Positions 36,907 through 45,468 of a DNA stretch of 64,000 bases are shown piece by piece. Under the pieces are notes generated by a model. That model had not been told where the DNA came from. It saw nothing but the letters and a program-made list of their open reading frames with translations, and searched no databases. The DNA comes from Halalkalibacter nanhaiisediminis (GTDB lineage: Bacteria > Bacillota > Bacilli > Bacillales > Bacillaceae_D): assembly GCF_007830185.1 (NCBI RefSeq), contig NZ_VLKZ01000002.1:186001-250000 (forward strand), in the 5' to 3' direction. Numbering within the stretch: the stretch's first letter is position 1; each line of letters opens with the position of its first letter. The position numbers and the translations under genes were made by a program.

Positions 36907-38625
36907 TTACATAAGCACACTTTTTTCAATTTGCTTCATTTCAAAGAAGTAGCCCTTTTTCTCTATAAGTTCATCAAACGTGCCTGATTCAATAATCTCT
37001 CCATTTTCCATAACAATAATTTGATCCATCCTCTCTAAACCTGTTAAGCGATGACTAACGAGGATAACAGTATCATCTTTCGCTTGTTCGAAAAGATGTC
37101 CGAAGATAAATTGTTCTGTTAAGGCGTCCACTGATGATGTCGGCTCATCCATCAACCATACATGTGAGCCTTTTAGCATCGCACGCGCAATCGCTAAACG
37201 TTGCTTTTCCCCGCCTGAAAGATTTTCACCTTTTTCCAATACTTGATCATCTAGAGAAAATCTCTCAAGCTTCACTTTCATCAAAGCCTCTTTCATTTCT
37301 TCATCCGTTAGTTCATCTTTTGCTAAAAGCAGGTTTTCCCGAATCGTTCCATAGAAAAAGTGATTTTCCTGTAAGATGACATTTGTTTCTGTCCAAATGC
37401 TTTCTTTAGCAATATCGTCGGTGGACATTCTAGCTAAACGAATCTCGCCTTGATCAGCTAATTGAATCTTTAACAGAAGCTGTAACAATGTCGATTTGCT
37501 TGAACCACTAGGTCCGACTATCGCTGCTTTTGATCCAGCTGGTAAATTCAATGAAATCTCTTTTAATGTTAATCTACTCTCATTTGGAAAAGAAAACGTG
37601 ACATCTTTCATTTCTATTGAAAAAGACTTTCCATCTGGTATGGTTAAAGATGGTTCTTCTTTAACCAATTCTCCTTCTTCACGAACAACAGAATAAAGAC
37701 GTGTCGCCGCTCTTCTGCTATCTTCAAAATGTCCTGGTAAAATCGCCATTGGTGTGGCATTTTCAAATACAGTCAGTGAAATCATGACGAGCATCGCTAA
37801 AAATAATCCGTCTAGTTGATCACCAATTACTAAATAAGCTCCTAATGCAAGAACAAACCAAGAAACGATGAGTGAAACTGCTGTGTTCATTGAAAAATTA
37901 AACATCGCCTGAATACCTTCTCGCTCTTGTTCTTTTATATACGAATCAGAGGATTGCATTAACTGTTTTTCTTTTACTTCGATCTTTTGATAAATCTTCA
38001 AATCACGATAACCGTATAAAAACTCGGTCACTTCTGTTGATAATGCGCCTCTTCCTTCTCTTACTTTGCTCTCGATTTTTCTTTGGCTTAGTGCAAACCA
38101 TGCAGGAATGATAAACCCTGTCAAAATAAGCCCGACAAGTAAGACGAGCGCAATATACATAGAAAAAAAGGAAGTAAAGGCGATCGTACTTAGAAAGACG
38201 ATCACAAGGACAATCGGTGGATAATAGACTCTTAGGAAAAAATGTTGCAAGCTTTCTACATCCCCAACTATCCGCGCAAGTAAGTCTCCGCTACGATACT
38301 TTTGAAAAATATTCGGCGCTAATGGCTCGAGTTTTTCAAAAAAGGAAACACGTAAATTGCTTAAAATGGTGAATGTTGCTCTATGGGAAAAATAACGTTC
38401 CCCGTAACGACTTACAGCTCTTACGATACTAAAAGTCTTTAATAACGCAATCATCACTGTTAACGCATATAAAGGAGGCATCAGGGCCCCTTTTGAAATC
38501 AAGTAGCCGCTTGAAGCAAAGAGACCGACTGCCGCTATTCCCGTTAGAAAACCTAAAATGATGGAAATAAGAATATCCTTTTTTTCGACCATCATTAGCT
38601 TAATCACAGTAACTAGATCTTTCAT
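36907..38625 (-). CDS. cydC: ABC exporter subunit CydC (altered Walker A)
   Basis: The 572-residue half-transporter has six helices and a nucleotide-binding domain. With CydD it exports thiols (cysteine, glutathione) and is needed for assembly of cytochrome bd oxidase. The signature LSGGEKQRLA (near 470) and Walker B VWLMDEPTSS (near 490) are normal, but Walker A reads GPSGSSKST near 373: the last glycine of GSGKST is Ser (AGC instead of GGC). That should weaken one ATP site. The gene overlaps cydD by four bases. The cydAB oxidase genes are not in the window. Confidence 0.9.
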   Translation of the reverse strand: MKDLVTVIKLMMVEKKDILISIILGFLTGIAAVGLFASSGYLISKGALMPPLYALTVMIALLKTFSIVRAVSRYGERYFSHRATFTILSNLRVSFFEKLEPLAPNIFQKYRSGDLLARIVGDVESLQHFFLRVYYPPIVLVIVFLSTIAFTSFFSMYIALVLLVGLILTGFIIPAWFALSQRKIESKVREGRGALSTEVTEFLYGYRDLKIYQKIEVKEKQLMQSSDSYIKEQEREGIQAMFNFSMNTAVSLIVSWFVLALGAYLVIGDQLDGLFLAMLVMISLTVFENATPMAILPGHFEDSRRAATRLYSVVREEGELVKEEPSLTIPDGKSFSIEMKDVTFSFPNESRLTLKEISLNLPAGSKAAIVGPSGSSKSTLLQLLLKIQLADQGEIRLARMSTDDIAKESIWTETNVILQENHFFYGTIRENLLLAKDELTDEEMKEALMKVKLERFSLDDQVLEKGENLSGGEKQRLAIARAMLKGSHVWLMDEPTSSVDALTEQFIFGHLFEQAKDDTVILVSHRLTGLERMDQIIVMENGEIIESGTFDELIEKKGYFFEMKQIEKSVLM

Positions 38626-40355
38626 GACGCATCGCCTCCTTGCTGAACAGTCACCATATTACGATATTCTGGAACCGATTCAATCAATTCCGCGTGAGTA
38701 CCTTGTGCAACCATCTCCCCGTTTTCTAAGAACATAATCTTATCAGCTTTTTTGATTGTATGCAGACGGTGTGCAACAGTGATCACAGTTGAGGACTTGG
38801 ATAACTCTTTCATTGATGCTTGCAAAATCTGTTCTGTATAAAGATCAAGTCCAGTTGTCGGTTCATCAAAAAGAATCACAGATGGTCGTTTTAGAAACGC
38901 TCTTGCTATTGCAATCCGCTGCTTTTCTCCTCCAGATAGACCTCTCCCTGCTTCCCCAATAACTGTGTCAAATCCGTTTTCTAATGATTGAATCATATCA
39001 ATAATTCCAGCTTTTTTTGCCGCTTCTTCAATTTCTTCACGGCTAGCGTCTGCTTTTCCCCCAATTGCAATATTTTCTGCAATAGTTCCTGAAAAAAGAT
39101 AAGGCTGTTGCGAGATATAACTCAATTGATTAAACCAATCGTTTTCTTTGTAATCAGACAATGGACGACCATCGACGATTAGTTCTCCTTCCGTTGGCGG
39201 AACTAGACCTGCAATAAGGTGCAACAGTGTCGTTTTTCCTGCCCCACTACGTCCAACAATCGCGATTTGCTTATATGGTCGAATATCCGCATGAATATTT
39301 TTCAAAGCAAAACCATCTTCTCTGTATCGAAATCCTGTATGACGTAATAAAATTGTTGGTGGAGTTGTTGTTGAAGCTAAACTTGCTTCTCCCCACTCAA
39401 CCGCTTTTTCTGTTTCCTCTAATTCCTCTGTCACTTTTTTAGCTGCTGCCATACTACCTCGACCAGTATGAAATGCACTTCCTAATTCTTTCAAAGATAA
39501 ATAGAATTCAGGTGCAAGAACAAGGACGAAGAAAGCCGCAAAAAATGTCACACTTTGGAAAACAACAAGACGTAGCCCTACTTCAAGAGCAATTAACCCA
39601 ATACTCAGCATTGAAATAAACTCGAGCATTAATGAAGATAGAAAAGCTATCTTTAATACTTCCATCGTTGCTTCACGAAATCCGATACTACTGCTATGAA
39701 TGGATTCTTTTTGCTGCTTAGCACGTCCGAATAATTTAAGTGTTGTAAGTCCCTGTAATGTATCGAGGAAACGCCCAGAAAAGGCTGTTAGCTTCTCAAG
39801 CTGCTCTTCTGATTTCTTTTTTGTTTTCTCCCCGAAAATGATCATAAATAACGGGATGAAGGGGGCAGTGACCAACATAATCAAGCCCGTATATACATGT
39901 TGTGTAAAAACAGCTATAAGAATCATTATTGGGACGATCGATGTTTGGATCATCTGAGGAATATATTTGCTAAAATAACTATCAATCTCATCGACAGCGT
40001 CCATCATCACACTTACTTTTTGACCTGATTGCCCTGTTAATGATGCTTGTACGGGATTACGTGAAAATTTCGTTAACAAGGCGATACGAAAATCCCTCTT
40101 GACCTTTGATGCCATTTTCACTCCTGCACGCCCATTTAAATACGTAAATAGAGCTCTTGCAAAAAGAACAAGCAATAACCCAATTAAATATGGAATAATC
40201 TCCGCCAACGTGTGCCCCTTTAAGAAGACACGATCGACAATCGTCACAAAGAAATAAGCTTGGCCGATAATGATCGCGCCAGTCATTATTCCTGAAAAAT
40301 AAAGAAATCGTTTCGTAGCTTTATGTTCGTTTGCAATCTTTTTTAATTCTTTCAT
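38622..40355 (-). CDS. cydD: ABC exporter subunit CydD
   Basis: The 577-residue partner of CydC has six membrane helices and an intact ATPase: Walker A VGRSGAGKTTL (near 371), signature LSGGEKQRIA (near 473), Walker B VILFDEPTTG and the H-loop TVAHRLHT. Conserved CydD features such as the N-terminal FFVTIVDRVF region support the subunit assignment. The start is ATG at 40355 after GGGAGCTAATCACAA. A Rex-like operator covers the predicted transcript start, so low NADH (ample oxygen) should repress the pair. Confidence 0.9.
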   Translation of the reverse strand: MKELKKIANEHKATKRFLYFSGIMTGAIIIGQAYFFVTIVDRVFLKGHTLAEIIPYLIGLLLVLFARALFTYLNGRAGVKMASKVKRDFRIALLTKFSRNPVQASLTGQSGQKVSVMMDAVDEIDSYFSKYIPQMIQTSIVPIMILIAVFTQHVYTGLIMLVTAPFIPLFMIIFGEKTKKKSEEQLEKLTAFSGRFLDTLQGLTTLKLFGRAKQQKESIHSSSIGFREATMEVLKIAFLSSLMLEFISMLSIGLIALEVGLRLVVFQSVTFFAAFFVLVLAPEFYLSLKELGSAFHTGRGSMAAAKKVTEELEETEKAVEWGEASLASTTTPPTILLRHTGFRYREDGFALKNIHADIRPYKQIAIVGRSGAGKTTLLHLIAGLVPPTEGELIVDGRPLSDYKENDWFNQLSYISQQPYLFSGTIAENIAIGGKADASREEIEEAAKKAGIIDMIQSLENGFDTVIGEAGRGLSGGEKQRIAIARAFLKRPSVILFDEPTTGLDLYTEQILQASMKELSKSSTVITVAHRLHTIKKADKIMFLENGEMVAQGTHAELIESVPEYRNMVTVQQGGDAS

Positions 40356-40403
40356 TTGTGATTAGCTCCCAACCTAAAATAGCGATAGTCGAAACCATAA
40401 GTT

Positions 40404-40427
40404 AGTGAAACACTTCACATAATTATA
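40404..40427 (-). promoter_or_regulatory. Rex-like operator and -10 of cydD
   Basis: AGTGAAACACTTCACA (40404-40419) matches the TGTGAA-N4-TTCACA pattern of the redox repressor Rex. On the minus strand a perfect TATAAT (plus 40422-40427) lies directly upstream of it, so Rex would sit on the transcript start. Rex control of cyd genes is known in Bacillus. Confidence 0.6.
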
Positions 40428-40579
40428 AACGATTTATCAAAAAAATACTCGTTTTGAGATTGACTGTTTTATGACATTTCTCTAATTAAATATCTTTTAA
40501 ACCTTTCCCTTTTCTGATTCATATGATGACTGTGAAGAGTATCGAAAATAAAGTAAGAGATTTAAAGGAGAGAAATAAA

Positions 40580-41035
40580 ATGGTAAAAATAACATTAAGC
40601 ATTGCGAAACAATTAATTGAAGCGGCAGAATATAAAGCAAAGACTCTCGGTGTTTCTCAAGTTATTTCTATCGTTGATGAAGGAGGTAATTTAGTTGCTT
40701 TAACTAGAATGGACGGTGCCTGGCTTGCTAGCATTGATATTGCTCAAAATAAGGCTTGGACAGCTGTTTCATTGCAAATGCCGACATCAGCCTTAGCTAA
40801 AATAGCCCTGCCAACCGGAGAATTATTTGGTATTAATACAACAAATCAAGGACGTGTCGTTGTGTTGGGCGGTGGTATTCCTCTTAGACAAAATGGAAAC
40901 GTTGTGGGAGCTGTAGGTGTTAGTGGCAGTACAATTATCAACGATGTAAAAGTCGCAAAAGCGGCTGTTCAAGCATTTGAACATTTATACGGATTCAACG
41001 TCCAACCATTTCCACATCAAGCTTATTACTATTAA
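40580..41035 (+). CDS. GlcG/HbpS-family heme-binding-type protein
   Basis: The 151-residue protein has the DUF336 fold marks: ITLSIAKQLIEAAEYKAK, SIVDEGGNLVALTRMDGA, the KAWTA segment, VLGGGIPLR and VGAVGVSG. The family includes heme-binding HbpS and GlcG of the glycolate locus; the function here is not fixed. The ATG at 40580 is chosen for AAAGGAGAGAAATAAA just before it; an ATG at 40523 has no ribosome site. It is divergent from cydDC, whose product affects heme proteins, so a heme link is a reasonable guess. Confidence 0.78.
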   Translation: MVKITLSIAKQLIEAAEYKAKTLGVSQVISIVDEGGNLVALTRMDGAWLASIDIAQNKAWTAVSLQMPTSALAKIALPTGELFGINTTNQGRVVVLGGGIPLRQNGNVVGAVGVSGSTIINDVKVAKAAVQAFEHLYGFNVQPFPHQAYYY

Positions 41036-41090
41036 AAATGGGTAGAGAAGACTCCCTTTTCATAGGAAAGTTGAGACTCCTCTACATTAT

Positions 41091-42359
41091 TTACTCCTTT
41101 AAGCCACACCATTCAACTAACGTCAACGCAATAATTTCTGCTGCTTCTATCATCTTATCAATCTCGATATACTCATTTGGAAAGTGAGCCATTTTCGTTA
41201 CTCCAGGACCAAATACAATCGATGGTGTTTCGCCGACAGTTGTGAGTAGCCCCCCGTCTGTTCCCCATGGCGAGGCTTCAATCACTGGATCATCCTTTAA
41301 AACAGTCCGATAGCTCTTTGTAAGGATCTTCATTAAATCATGCTCTACATCAATCGATCCTGGAAGCCATCGTGCCCCGTACCACTCAAGTATATGAGGA
41401 TGATCTTGAAACCATGGATCAACATTCTTTAGATTTTTTAACCAATTTTCCATTTCGACTTTTGCCTCTTCGATGGTTTCATCAGGGGATATTCCCATTC
41501 TTCCTTCCATTGTGACTAAGTCTGCAACGGAGGATGGCCAGTCTCCTCCTGTTATTTTTCCAATGTTTATTGGGATCGGAATTGGAATATTTCGATAAAG
41601 AGGATCTATCATTCTTTCATTCCTTATTTCCTCAAGTTTTCTAATATGCTCAATGACTAAATAACTTTTTTCAATTGCACTAACACCTTCATAACGTGTG
41701 CCGCCATGTGCCGCTCTACCTTTGACATGAATTTTAAACCATTGTGATCCTTGCTGCTTAGGAAAAATCTTCAAATTTGTTGGCTCAGGAATAATCGCTG
41801 CATCAGCCTGGTATCCTCTGAGTATCGCTGCTAGTGTACCAGATCCCCCACTCTCTTCTTCTATCACACTTTGAAAAATCACATCTCCTTTAAGTCGGAT
41901 TCCGATTTCTTGCAGCGCTTTTATCGCCATTAGTAAAGCGACATTTCCACCCTTCATATCTGTTACACCACGCCCATACATCTTTCCGTCGACTACTTTC
42001 CCACTAAAAGGATCATCTTGCCACTGCGTTCGATCTCCAGCTGGGACGACATCAATATGCCCATTCAAAATAATTGACCGTCCTCCACCAGCTCCACGTA
42101 AAACCCCCACAACATTCGAGCTCCCCTTAAAATCATGTCGAGACGAAGCAAAATATGGATGATTAATTAATTGCTCTCCTTCTGGCTGCCAACTATCCAC
42201 AATAAGACCGATATCATGTAATGCTTTAATAACAATGTGTTGGGCTTGAGCTTCATTGCCTTGCGTACTAGCTACCTGAACCAATTGTTGTAATAGGGAG
42301 ATACCATATTCACGGTTAGTAGAAAGCCATTGCTTAATCCGCTCTTGTAAACCTTCCAT
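41091..42359 (-). CDS. yodQ: YodQ, M20-family deacylase
   Basis: The 422-residue ArgE/DapE-type metal amidohydrolase has the zinc ligands in NGHIDVVPAGD, GRGVTDMKGG and IEEESGG, and the M20 dimerisation domain in the middle. As the last gene of the kamA operon it is expected to remove the acetyl group from an acetylated beta-lysine-derived intermediate. The ATG follows GAGGAGGGAAGAGGCG and is 39 bases after the yodR stop. Operon order matches the yodTSRQ group of B. subtilis. Confidence 0.88.
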   Translation of the reverse strand: MEGLQERIKQWLSTNREYGISLLQQLVQVASTQGNEAQAQHIVIKALHDIGLIVDSWQPEGEQLINHPYFASSRHDFKGSSNVVGVLRGAGGGRSIILNGHIDVVPAGDRTQWQDDPFSGKVVDGKMYGRGVTDMKGGNVALLMAIKALQEIGIRLKGDVIFQSVIEEESGGSGTLAAILRGYQADAAIIPEPTNLKIFPKQQGSQWFKIHVKGRAAHGGTRYEGVSAIEKSYLVIEHIRKLEEIRNERMIDPLYRNIPIPIPINIGKITGGDWPSSVADLVTMEGRMGISPDETIEEAKVEMENWLKNLKNVDPWFQDHPHILEWYGARWLPGSIDVEHDLMKILTKSYRTVLKDDPVIEASPWGTDGGLLTTVGETPSIVFGPGVTKMAHFPNEYIEIDKMIEAAEIIALTLVEWCGLKE

Positions 42360-42398
42360 CGCCTCTTCCCTCCTCTACATTAGCATGCAATGTTCTTA

Positions 42399-43061
42399 CT
42401 AATAAACAGTTTCCACGTTTTCAGATATTAAGAGTTTTGCTCCTGTTTTTTCGATCACCTCTTCAACAGTAAATGGAGCCATGACTTCTGTTAAAATTAA
42501 CCCTCCCTCCGTTACTTCAATAATAGCCATATCTGTTATGATCATATTTACACACCTTTCTGCAGTAAGAGGAAGGGTACAGGTTGGTACAATTTTAGGT
42601 TCTCCGTTTTTGTTCAAATGGCTCAAAAGAACAATCACCCTTTTCGCTTTTCTTGCAAGCTCCATCGCCCCACCAATACCAGGTACTCTTTTACCTGGTA
42701 TAATCCAGTTCGCTAAATCACCTTTTTCACTGACTTCTAGCCCTCCTAAAATGGTAATATCTAAGAGCCCTGCCCGAATGATGCTAAAAGCGGTTGTACT
42801 ATCAAAATAAGATGCACCAGGTACAATCGTGACAGGATATCCAGCTGCATTACACAACATAGGGTTCTCTTTTCCTTTTTCAGGTGATGCCCCCATACCT
42901 AAAACTCCATTTTCTGAATGGAACATGACATTATGATCTCGAGAAAGATGATTAGAAACTAAAGAAGGAATACCAATGCCAAGATTGACGATCATTCCAT
43001 CCTTTATTTCTTTGGCTGCTCTTCTTGCCATTCGGTTTCGCACATCTATTCCCAAGCCCAT
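42399..43061 (-). CDS. yodR: YodR, CoA-transferase subunit B
   Basis: The 220-residue protein is the beta subunit of a class-I 3-oxoacid CoA-transferase: VNLGIGIPSLV, then the HSENGVLGMG segment with the catalytic glutamate, and GGLEVSEKGDLANW. With YodS it would transfer CoA to the keto acid formed from acetyl-beta-lysine so that it can be thiolysed. The ATG follows GAAGGAGTGGACTGGAA inside the end of yodS, with a 16-base overlap. Confidence 0.92.
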   Translation of the reverse strand: MGLGIDVRNRMARRAAKEIKDGMIVNLGIGIPSLVSNHLSRDHNVMFHSENGVLGMGASPEKGKENPMLCNAAGYPVTIVPGASYFDSTTAFSIIRAGLLDITILGGLEVSEKGDLANWIIPGKRVPGIGGAMELARKAKRVIVLLSHLNKNGEPKIVPTCTLPLTAERCVNMIITDMAIIEVTEGGLILTEVMAPFTVEEVIEKTGAKLLISENVETVY

Positions 43062-43723
43062 TTCCAGTCCACTCCTTCACTCTGAATCACCATATTAACA
43101 AAAACACCTGGTGTAACAATCGCATTAGGATCAAGCTGCCCGACTGGGACAATTTCCTCGACCTCTGCAATCGTAATTTTTCCTGCCATCGCTACTAACG
43201 GATTCGTGTTACGAGCACTTGTATCATAAATAAGATTTCCAAACGTATCCGCTTTTTTTGCATGTACAATCGAAACATCAGCCGTTAAAGCTGTTTCGAT
43301 TACATATTCTTCACCCTTCACATATACTTTTTCTTTCCCTTCCTCAACCATCGAACCAATTCCGACATCAACTAAGATGCCCCCAAGACCAACTCCACCT
43401 GCACGAATACGTTCAGCTAATGTCCCTTGCGGTGAAAACTCGACATCCATTTTCCCTTCCACCATCAACTTTCCAGCGACAGGATTAGAGCCAATATGTG
43501 AAGTAATTAACTTCTTTACCCGACCTTGACTGACTACTTTACCAATCCCGATAGTAGGAAATGCTGTATCATTCGCTATTAACGTTAAATCTCTAATATC
43601 TTTTTTAATCATACCTTTTATAAGTGTCGGAGGATTTCCGATTCCACCAAATCCCCCACACATTAATACGCAGCCATTATGAATGTGCATCAGTGCCTCA
43701 TCTAAAGTACCGACTTTATTCAT
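43046..43723 (-). CDS. yodS: YodS, CoA-transferase subunit A
   Basis: The 225-residue alpha subunit shows the glycine-rich CoA-binding start CGGFGGIGNPPTLI and the SHIGSNPVAGKLM and VDVGIGSMVEEGK segments. It pairs with YodR. The ATG at 43723 is chosen because GAGGTGAGAAGG precedes it; the GTG at 43735 lies inside that site. It overlaps the yodT stop by eight bases (ATGAATAA), so translation is coupled. Confidence 0.92.
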   Translation of the reverse strand: MNKVGTLDEALMHIHNGCVLMCGGFGGIGNPPTLIKGMIKKDIRDLTLIANDTAFPTIGIGKVVSQGRVKKLITSHIGSNPVAGKLMVEGKMDVEFSPQGTLAERIRAGGVGLGGILVDVGIGSMVEEGKEKVYVKGEEYVIETALTADVSIVHAKKADTFGNLIYDTSARNTNPLVAMAGKITIAEVEEIVPVGQLDPNAIVTPGVFVNMVIQSEGVDWKWAWE

Positions 43724-45083
43724 CGTCCTTCTCACCTCGGTTCTGAGGAATTAATTGACCTTGCACGTCTTGTATCGTTTCTTCAAACAAGGTAACAAGA
43801 TGATCGATTTCATCTCTCGTAATGACAAGCGGAGGTGCAATCATTACAGCATCTCCGTCACCCCCATTACTCCCTGCAGCTGCTGGGTAAACGAGAAGAC
43901 CTTTTTCCATTGCCGTATCAATAACAAGTTTTGTTACTCCGACATTTTTAGTAAAAGGAACCTTTGTCGTTTTATCAGCGACAAATTCAACACCAATCAT
44001 TAATCCTTTTCCACGAACGTCTCCAACCATTTGATATTTAAATTGAATCTGTTTAAGTTTTTGTAATAAATATTCGCCATGTTTCGCTGATTTTTTCACT
44101 AGCTGATGTTTTTCAATATAGTTAAGGACTTCCAAAGCTACTGCTGCAGATTGTGGATTTGCACTGTATGTGTGTCCACTCATAATCGATTTTGATCCTT
44201 GTAAAATGGGTTCCATTACGCTTTCACTTGCAAGCGTTGCGGCTATTGGTGTATAACCTGCACTCATTCCTTTCCCGAGCGCGATTATATCGGGTTTCAC
44301 TCCCCAATGGTCGATCCCAAACATTTTCCCCGTTCGCCCAAGACCAGTCATCACTTCATCTGTAATAAATAAAATGTGATGATGATCACAGATCTCTTTT
44401 ATTTTTTCATAATAGCTAGTTGGTGGAATGATCACAGCTCCTGCAGCACCAACAATCGGTTCTGCCATAAAAGCAGCGATATGTTCAGATCCAATTCGAC
44501 GAATGACCGTATCTAGTTCATTTGCACACATTAATTGACAACTTGGGTATGTTTGCTGAAATGGACAACGATAACAATACGGCGCCGAGACACTTGGGTA
44601 TTGTTCTAATAATGGGATGAACCGTTTTCGTCTTTCAACATGTCCAGATAGAGAAAGAGCTCCTAATGTGATACCGTGATAGCTGGACCAGCGTGAGAGG
44701 ATTTTATTTTTTGTTGAGAACCCTTTTTCCTGCCAATGTTGAATGGCCGTTTTCATAGCTGTTTCGGTAGCCTCTGAACCACTATTCACAAAAAAAGAAT
44801 AATAGTCTTGATTTGCATGAACGAGCTTATTTAGTTTGTCAGCAAGCTTTTCAGCAGGAGCAGAAGTAAATTGAGAGCGATAAACAAATGAAATATGCTG
44901 GGCTTGTTCTGTCATTGAGTTCATAATTTCAGGAACAGCGTGGCCAATGCTAGCCACAACTGCCCCTGACGATCCATCTAAATATTTCTTCCCTTTATTA
45001 TCGAAAATATATATACCTTGCCCATGGCTAACAGTTGGATAATGATCATCCATATTCGGTTTGATTAATAATGATCGTTTCAC
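43716..45083 (-). CDS. yodT: YodT, class-III aminotransferase
   Basis: The 455-residue PLP enzyme has the Schiff-base lysine in DIIALGKGMSAGYTP near residue 270 and the TDEVMTGLGRTGKMF motif. It would remove the beta-amino group of acetyl-beta-lysine to give the 3-keto acid. A CPFQQTYPSCQLMC cysteine stretch is an extra feature near 150. The GTG at 45083 is preferred because AAGGAGG lies eight bases before it; the ATG at 45107 has no site. A hairpin lies in the gap before it. Confidence 0.9.
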   Translation of the reverse strand: MKRSLLIKPNMDDHYPTVSHGQGIYIFDNKGKKYLDGSSGAVVASIGHAVPEIMNSMTEQAQHISFVYRSQFTSAPAEKLADKLNKLVHANQDYYSFFVNSGSEATETAMKTAIQHWQEKGFSTKNKILSRWSSYHGITLGALSLSGHVERRKRFIPLLEQYPSVSAPYCYRCPFQQTYPSCQLMCANELDTVIRRIGSEHIAAFMAEPIVGAAGAVIIPPTSYYEKIKEICDHHHILFITDEVMTGLGRTGKMFGIDHWGVKPDIIALGKGMSAGYTPIAATLASESVMEPILQGSKSIMSGHTYSANPQSAAVALEVLNYIEKHQLVKKSAKHGEYLLQKLKQIQFKYQMVGDVRGKGLMIGVEFVADKTTKVPFTKNVGVTKLVIDTAMEKGLLVYPAAAGSNGGDGDAVMIAPPLVITRDEIDHLVTLFEETIQDVQGQLIPQNRGEKDDE

Positions 45084-45146
45084 CTTTAAAGCCTCCTTGG
45101 AAGCCATGTTATGAATCTTCCTTATTGGATCAAGAGCCTATGAAAT

Positions 45147-45183
45147 AAGGAAAACTGCCTTCAATATGACAACAGCTTTCCTT
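45147..45183. terminator. Intra-operon hairpin between yokU and yodT
   Basis: AAGGAAAACTG (45147-45157) pairs with CAGCTTTCCTT (45173-45183), one G-U pair on the minus strand. The bases after it (TTATTTC) are only weakly T-rich, so it may give partial termination or an RNA-processing end between kamA-yokU and yodTSRQ. Confidence 0.4.
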
Positions 45184-45192
45184 TTCGTTATG

Positions 45193-45468
45193 CTAATCAT
45201 ACCTAAAATAATTCCGCTTTAAGAGCCGCGGTTGCTTCATCAGAATTTTAAACGTTGTACTACTTCCAATTTTTAATGTGTCAATAAGTAGAAGTTGATC
45301 CTCAAGGCTTTGGATCGTATTCTCCGCTTGATATTCCATTCCGCACAAATCACATTTCACTCCTGGCGTTTCTTTTATTTCAATCGCTCTTGATCCATCA
45401 GGCAGCTCCCAATAGACAGTACTAGACACTTCTTTAGCACCTTGTTCCCCGCACCATTCACACCTCAT
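45193..45468 (-). CDS. yokU: YokU-like zinc-finger protein
   Basis: The 91-residue protein has two CxxC knuckles, MRCEWCGEQGA and VKCDLCGMEYQ, a YgiT-type zinc ribbon, and a short helical tail with KILMKQPRLLKR. The ATG at 45468 follows AACAGGAGGG, overlapping the kamA stop by 11 bases; a start at 45486 lies upstream of that site. YokU homologues accompany kamA in many Bacillus genomes; a regulatory or accessory role is assumed. Confidence 0.82.
   Translation of the reverse strand: MRCEWCGEQGAKEVSSTVYWELPDGSRAIEIKETPGVKCDLCGMEYQAENTIQSLEDQLLLIDTLKIGSSTTFKILMKQPRLLKRNYFRYD

Noticed and set aside
43046-43735. A GTG start for yodS at 43735, and similar upstream starts for several genes
   Set aside because: The upstream GTG, TTG or ATG lies within or before the ribosome site. 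The downstream start with proper spacing was used.
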